This document shows positions 4,676 to 7,663 of a stretch of 7,663 bases of DNA, piece by piece. The position numbers and the translations under genes were made by a program. The first letter of the stretch is position 1. Every line of letters begins with the position of its first letter. A model generated the notes under the pieces. The model ran no database searches. It saw only the letters and a list, made by a program, of their open reading frames with translations, and had not been told where the DNA came from. This stretch comes from Actinomycetes bacterium (GTDB taxonomy: Bacteria; Actinomycetota; Acidimicrobiia; Acidimicrobiales; Palsa-688), in assembly GCA_021798075.1 (NCBI GenBank), contig JAJZYO010000085.1:1-7663 (forward strand), in the 5' to 3' direction.

Positions 4676-6513
4676 AGGTCCTGCGGCCGGCTTGGCTGGC
4701 AGTCTTGTTGTTTTCGCTGCTGGTCGGTGCTGTCGCGCCAGAGGCATGGGCAGCCGGGCGAGCTGGCGTGCCGGTGGCTTCGCCCAGCCAATCGTCGACC
4801 GGCCCGGCGGCGCCCGCCATCCTGACGGCGTGGACGTCCCCCATGGACCTGCTGCTCCAGCCCTTCCCGAAGGTGGCGGCTGACAACGCGACAGTGAGAG
4901 ATCTGGCGACGGTCGCCGTAGGGGGCCGGTCGGTGAGCCTGCGCTTGTCCAACCAGTGGGGCCCGGTACCGCTCACCTTCGGTGCGGTGACCGTCGGTGA
5001 GAGGGCGGGTACGAGCGGCGCCGCGGCCGTCCCGGGGACGGTGGTGCCGGTCACCTTCGACGGGAGCGGTTCGGTCACCATCCCCGCCGGCCAGGATGTG
5101 ACCAGCGACCCGGCCCCCCTGGCCGTGCACGCGGGCGAAACCCTTGTAGTCAGCATGTGGGCCCCTGGCGTGGCGCCCGTGAGCGTCCATTATTGTTGCC
5201 GGGGCAGGATCGTGGCCTACTACACGGCCAACGGGGCGGGCAACCAGACTGGTTCGTTGAGCGGGTCGGCCTTCACTGGGGCGGACTGGTGGACGCGTTG
5301 GCTGTCGGCCGTGGAGGTGGGCGGGAGCCAGGCCCTGGGCACTGTGGTCGCGTTCGGGGACTCGATCACCGACGGGTTCGGCTACCAGAACACAGGCTTT
5401 TCCTGGGTGGAGGCGCTACAGCAACGCATCTCCCAACTGCCAGCGAGCGAACAGGTTGCGGTGGTCAACGAGGGCATCTCGGGCAACACTCTCACCCCTT
5501 TCCCACCCGGCCGTAACGCGAGCGGCGGAGAGAACAGTTACGCAGCCAGCGGCGGGGGTGTAGCCGGGGTGGAGCGCCTGAGCCGCGACGCCCTGCAACT
5601 GCCCGGCGTCAAGGCCGTGGTGGTCCTCCTCGGGACCAACGACATCTGGTTCGGCTACAGCGACAACAACCCTCCCTACGGGAGCGCGGCGTCGATCATC
5701 GCGGGGATGAAACAGCTCGTCGCGCAGGTGCACGAAGCCGGCCTCGAGGTCTACGGCATACCTCTTCTGCCTCGCAAGACCTCGCCGGCGTGTACCCAAC
5801 CGGGTTCGTGCCGGCCCGAGGAGTGGGGCCCGGCCGAGCAGGCGACCCTCGAGGCCGTGGACTCATGGGTCATGAGCCCTGGGAACGGGTTCAATGGCGT
5901 GGTCAACCTGGCGGCCGTGGTCGGGGACGTCTACAACGGGCAGTGCCAGCCGGAGTTGCCCTATGCCCCTTACTTCAACGCGGACAACCTCCATCCCAAC
6001 CCCGCGGGCCAGACCGCTATGGCCAACGCCATACCGACCACCCTGTTCGGCATCCCCGAGGCACCCCAGCTACCACCGGTGGTGGCAGCGACCCCCACGC
6101 CCGGTTGCCCGGGCGCCCAGACGGCGCAAAACGTGATCGACGCAGCCCTCTCTTCTCGAGCGCAGGCCGGGACTGGGCCTTCGGCCACCGGAACCTCCAC
6201 CGCGCCGGCAGTGGGGGGAAGCTCCACGACTACCCCGTCCGGCCCGGCCCCTACCGTCACCTCCTCTGCTGGCTCGTCGAGCACGACGGCCGCCCCCGCC
6301 AGCACCTCGACCTCCGCCGTGGCAGCCCGTCCGACGGCACCGGGAGCGAGGACGAGCGGTGGCCCGGGCAACCGGCCCTCGGCGGTGGGCGGGATCCTGG
6401 GTGGCCTGGGCAGCACCGGGGCTGCGCTGGTAGGCGGCCTGGCCTTTGTCGCGTTGCTCGTGGTCGGGTTGTCCTGGGGCCGGCGTAACAGCGGGAACAC
6501 CCGGGGCAGGTAG
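4672..6513 (+). CDS. Secreted, membrane-anchored SGNH/GDSL esterase
   Basis: A 613-residue surface protein. Residues 1-27 form a Sec signal peptide (K2, R5, then LAVLLFSLLVGAVA, with AWA before the likely cut). Residues about 45-215 are a beta-rich domain of the kind that precedes the catalytic domain in many actinobacterial GDSL esterases. The catalytic domain has block I FGDSIT with Ser231, block II GISGN with Gly271, block III GTND with Asn323, and block V DNLH with Asp438 and His441, so all SGNH residues are present. Relatives hydrolyse ester bonds such as acetyl groups on polysaccharides; the substrate here is unknown. From about residue 495 a Ser/Thr/Ala/Pro/Gly-rich stalk leads to a hydrophobic helix (about 582-602) and the basic tail GRRNSGNTRGR, so the enzyme should sit outside the cell tethered to the membrane. 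Six cysteines or more, including a CC pair, suggest disulfides. ATG 4672 gives the intact signal peptide. Confidence 0.93.
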   Translation: MKVLRPAWLAVLLFSLLVGAVAPEAWAAGRAGVPVASPSQSSTGPAAPAILTAWTSPMDLLLQPFPKVAADNATVRDLATVAVGGRSVSLRLSNQWGPVPLTFGAVTVGERAGTSGAAAVPGTVVPVTFDGSGSVTIPAGQDVTSDPAPLAVHAGETLVVSMWAPGVAPVSVHYCCRGRIVAYYTANGAGNQTGSLSGSAFTGADWWTRWLSAVEVGGSQALGTVVAFGDSITDGFGYQNTGFSWVEALQQRISQLPASEQVAVVNEGISGNTLTPFPPGRNASGGENSYAASGGGVAGVERLSRDALQLPGVKAVVVLLGTNDIWFGYSDNNPPYGSAASIIAGMKQLVAQVHEAGLEVYGIPLLPRKTSPACTQPGSCRPEEWGPAEQATLEAVDSWVMSPGNGFNGVVNLAAVVGDVYNGQCQPELPYAPYFNADNLHPNPAGQTAMANAIPTTLFGIPEAPQLPPVVAATPTPGCPGAQTAQNVIDAALSSRAQAGTGPSATGTSTAPAVGGSSTTTPSGPAPTVTSSAGSSSTTAAPASTSTSAVAARPTAPGARTSGGPGNRPSAVGGILGGLGSTGAALVGGLAFVALLVVGLSWGRRNSGNTRGR

Positions 6514-6574
6514 GCCCAACCGCTCCCACAGGTTCCCCGCGCCGGCGGTGCTCTCTACGACGACCGCGGCGGCC

Positions 6575-6612
6575 GGACCGGTGGGCTAGCACAGGGCTAG
6601 CACCTTCGGTCC
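6575..6612. terminator. Long hairpin between convergent esterase and dehydrogenase genes
   Basis: GGACC (6575-6579) pairs with GGTCC (6608-6612), GGT (6580-6582) with ACC (6602-6604), and GCTAGC (6585-6590) with GCTAGC (6596-6601), around an ACAGG loop with small bulges. That is 14 pairs in the 124-bp gap between two convergent stop codons, the expected place for a bidirectional terminator. T tracts are absent on both sides. The role is inferred from position. Confidence 0.5.
6583..6603. repeat. Two direct copies of GGGCTAGCAC
   Basis: GGGCTAGCAC occurs at 6583-6592 and 6594-6603, separated by one A. Each copy contains the palindrome GCTAGC, and the two copies pair to make the upper stem of the hairpin at 6575-6612. 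A tandem duplication may have created the hairpin. Confidence 0.6.
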
Positions 6613-6637
6613 CTCCAAGGGGCTGCAGCCTTAAGAT

Positions 6638-7567
6638 CTAGATGGCGACGCTGGCGCCCAGCTGGCGCGCGTGCCGGACCACGACAGCTGCGGCGGCAAT
6701 GTCTTCGACGGCGTGGCCGGTCGACTTGAAGATCGTGACCTCCTCGTCAGCGCTCCGACCAACCGCCCGCCCGGAGAAGACGGCGCCTATCTCGACCAGC
6801 GATGCCGGGTCGCGCCCTTGCAGCTCAGTGGCGCCTGCCGGCGGTGGCAGGGTCGCGGCGCGGCTTTCCACGAACAGACGGGAACGGTCCAGCACTTCGA
6901 GAGGCAGCTCCGGGCCCATTCCCACTGAGCTGACGTGCATCCCCGGAGTGATCCAGCCGTTCTCGAGCACGGCCCCCTGGGCATCGGTGCAACAGCACAC
7001 GATGTCCGCCCCCTCGACCGCTTCCCGGACAGAGCCAACTGCTACCGCCCCCGGGTCCTTGCCGGCGAGGTCTGCGGCTCTCGACTCACGTCGCGACGCG
7101 ATGCGGATCTGGGCCGGGGCCAGCAGGTGGCGGAAGGCCACCAGATGGGCTTCACCCTGGGCACCAGCGCCGATGATGGCCACCGACACGCTTTTACGGG
7201 CGAGGGATCGCGCCGCGAGCGCGGCCGTCATGGCCGTCCGTATGGCGGTGATGTAGGTCCCGCCCATTACTGCGACGGGCGCGCCGGTCGCCTCGTCGAA
7301 GACGGCCACGAGCGCCTGGTGCGCCGGCAGGCCCTGCTCCGGGTTGGCCGGGTAAATGCTGACCAGCTTGGCGGCGAGGCCGAGGTCGGGCACGTACCCA
7401 GGCATGGCGCCGAGCAACCCGGCCTGTGTGTGCGCCGCGATCCGGGGCGGGGCCGACACCTTGTCATGCGACAGCGAAATCAGCGCCGCCGTCAGCGACT
7501 CTGACAACTCGTCCAGGGACAAAGCCCGGCGGACCACCTCCTCACTCAAGACCAGGAGCTCAGCCAC
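6638..7567 (-). CDS. Ornithine cyclodeaminase/mu-crystallin family dehydrogenase
   Basis: A 309-residue cytoplasmic NAD(P)-dependent enzyme of the OCD/mu-crystallin family (PF02423), whose members include ornithine cyclodeaminase, archaeal alanine dehydrogenase and ketimine reductases. The substrate-side residues R42 (APPRIAA), K67 (LAAKLVSIYP) and R110 (ITAIRTAMTAALAAR) are present. The dinucleotide loop is VAIIGAGAQGEAH (129-141), and KSTGHAVEDIAAA (281-293) is a late family block. Length is normal. The segment that in ornithine cyclodeaminase reads about GGDxPGKxEL is VGMGPELPLEV here (215-225), without the Asp, so deamination of ornithine is doubtful and a reductase or other dehydrogenase role is possible. 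The GTG start at 7567 directly follows an in-frame TAG, so the frame cannot extend upstream. No ribosome binding site is seen. It converges on the esterase gene. Confidence 0.92.
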   Translation of the reverse strand: MAELLVLSEEVVRRALSLDELSESLTAALISLSHDKVSAPPRIAAHTQAGLLGAMPGYVPDLGLAAKLVSIYPANPEQGLPAHQALVAVFDEATGAPVAVMGGTYITAIRTAMTAALAARSLARKSVSVAIIGAGAQGEAHLVAFRHLLAPAQIRIASRRESRAADLAGKDPGAVAVGSVREAVEGADIVCCCTDAQGAVLENGWITPGMHVSSVGMGPELPLEVLDRSRLFVESRAATLPPPAGATELQGRDPASLVEIGAVFSGRAVGRSADEEVTIFKSTGHAVEDIAAAAVVVRHARQLGASVAI

Positions 7568-7570
7568 CTA

Positions 7571-7586
7571 CAGATCGTCGCAGATC
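7571..7586 (-). promoter_or_regulatory. CAGATC direct repeats just upstream of the dehydrogenase gene
   Basis: CAGATC occurs at 7571-7576 and 7581-7586 on the + strand, exactly one helical turn apart and only a few bases before the GTG start of the dehydrogenase gene. On the minus strand GACGAT ends six bases before the GTG, but it fits TANNNT poorly. The repeats could be operator half-sites or coincidental. Confidence 0.25.
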
Positions 7587-7663
7587 CGAGCCCATCGCGA
7601 GGGAGTCGGGGTTCAGTCGTCGCGCGCAGCCATGGACGCTCCCGTTGCCGAACGCCGCCTCAT

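Noticed and set aside
4366..5190. Long minus-strand ORF of 274 codons over the start of the esterase
   Set aside because: It is antisense to the signal peptide and N-terminal domain of a clear gene, and its translation is low-complexity without motifs.
162..7567. The ATPase, methyltransferase, MBL hydrolase and Smr protein as one defence or biosynthetic system
   Set aside because: Each gene has its own promoter, gaps are wide, strands alternate, and the families are common housekeeping or accessory types without a known shared role.
7613..7663. Minus-strand frame from the right edge ending in TGA at 7615-7613 (includes MAARDD)
   Set aside because: It could be the end of a gene beyond the window, but only 16 codons are visible and nothing is recognisable.

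Overview
The window is high-GC DNA (strong G/C preference at third codon positions) of the kind found in actinobacteria. It carries six confident protein genes, one short antitoxin-like gene fragment, and several stretches of structured non-coding DNA. Several promoters place a TANNNT -10 box 6-7 bases before an ATG or GTG with no Shine-Dalgarno sequence, which is the leaderless arrangement common in actinobacteria. I infer an actinobacterium, possibly an acidimicrobial lineage, but nothing here fixes the genus. No rRNA, tRNA, CRISPR array, transposase or phage gene was seen.

Layout from left to right. (1) A terminator-like hairpin near the left edge, then two perfect 11-bp palindromes over the promoter of a + strand AAA-type ATPase with a C-terminal winged helix (162-1289). 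(2) A 533-bp gap (1290-1822) that hides a minus-strand Phd/YefM-type antitoxin (1413-1583), apparently short at its C terminus and without a toxin partner. (3) A + strand class I SAM methyltransferase (1823-2470). (4) A + strand metallo-beta-lactamase-fold hydrolase of the COG1237 type (2727-3779), with the clearest promoter in the window. (5) A convergent minus-strand stand-alone Smr-domain protein (3842-4099). (6) A 572-bp gap with weak coding signs, including a small ORF whose stop overlaps the next start as ATGA. (7) A large + strand secreted SGNH/GDSL esterase with a low-complexity stalk and a C-terminal membrane anchor (4672-6513). (8) A convergent minus-strand ornithine cyclodeaminase/mu-crystallin family dehydrogenase (6638-7567), separated from the esterase by a hairpin that could stop transcription from both sides.

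The genes look like independent single-gene units, each with its own promoter, and not like one operon or pathway: a regulatory-type ATPase, small-molecule enzymes, a nucleic-acid-binding Smr protein and a surface esterase. I do not see evidence for a new multi-gene system. The most notable points are the repeated leaderless-promoter grammar, the twin operator at the ATPase, the orphan antitoxin fragment, the anchored esterase, and a dehydrogenase that lacks the usual ornithine cyclodeaminase Asp motif.
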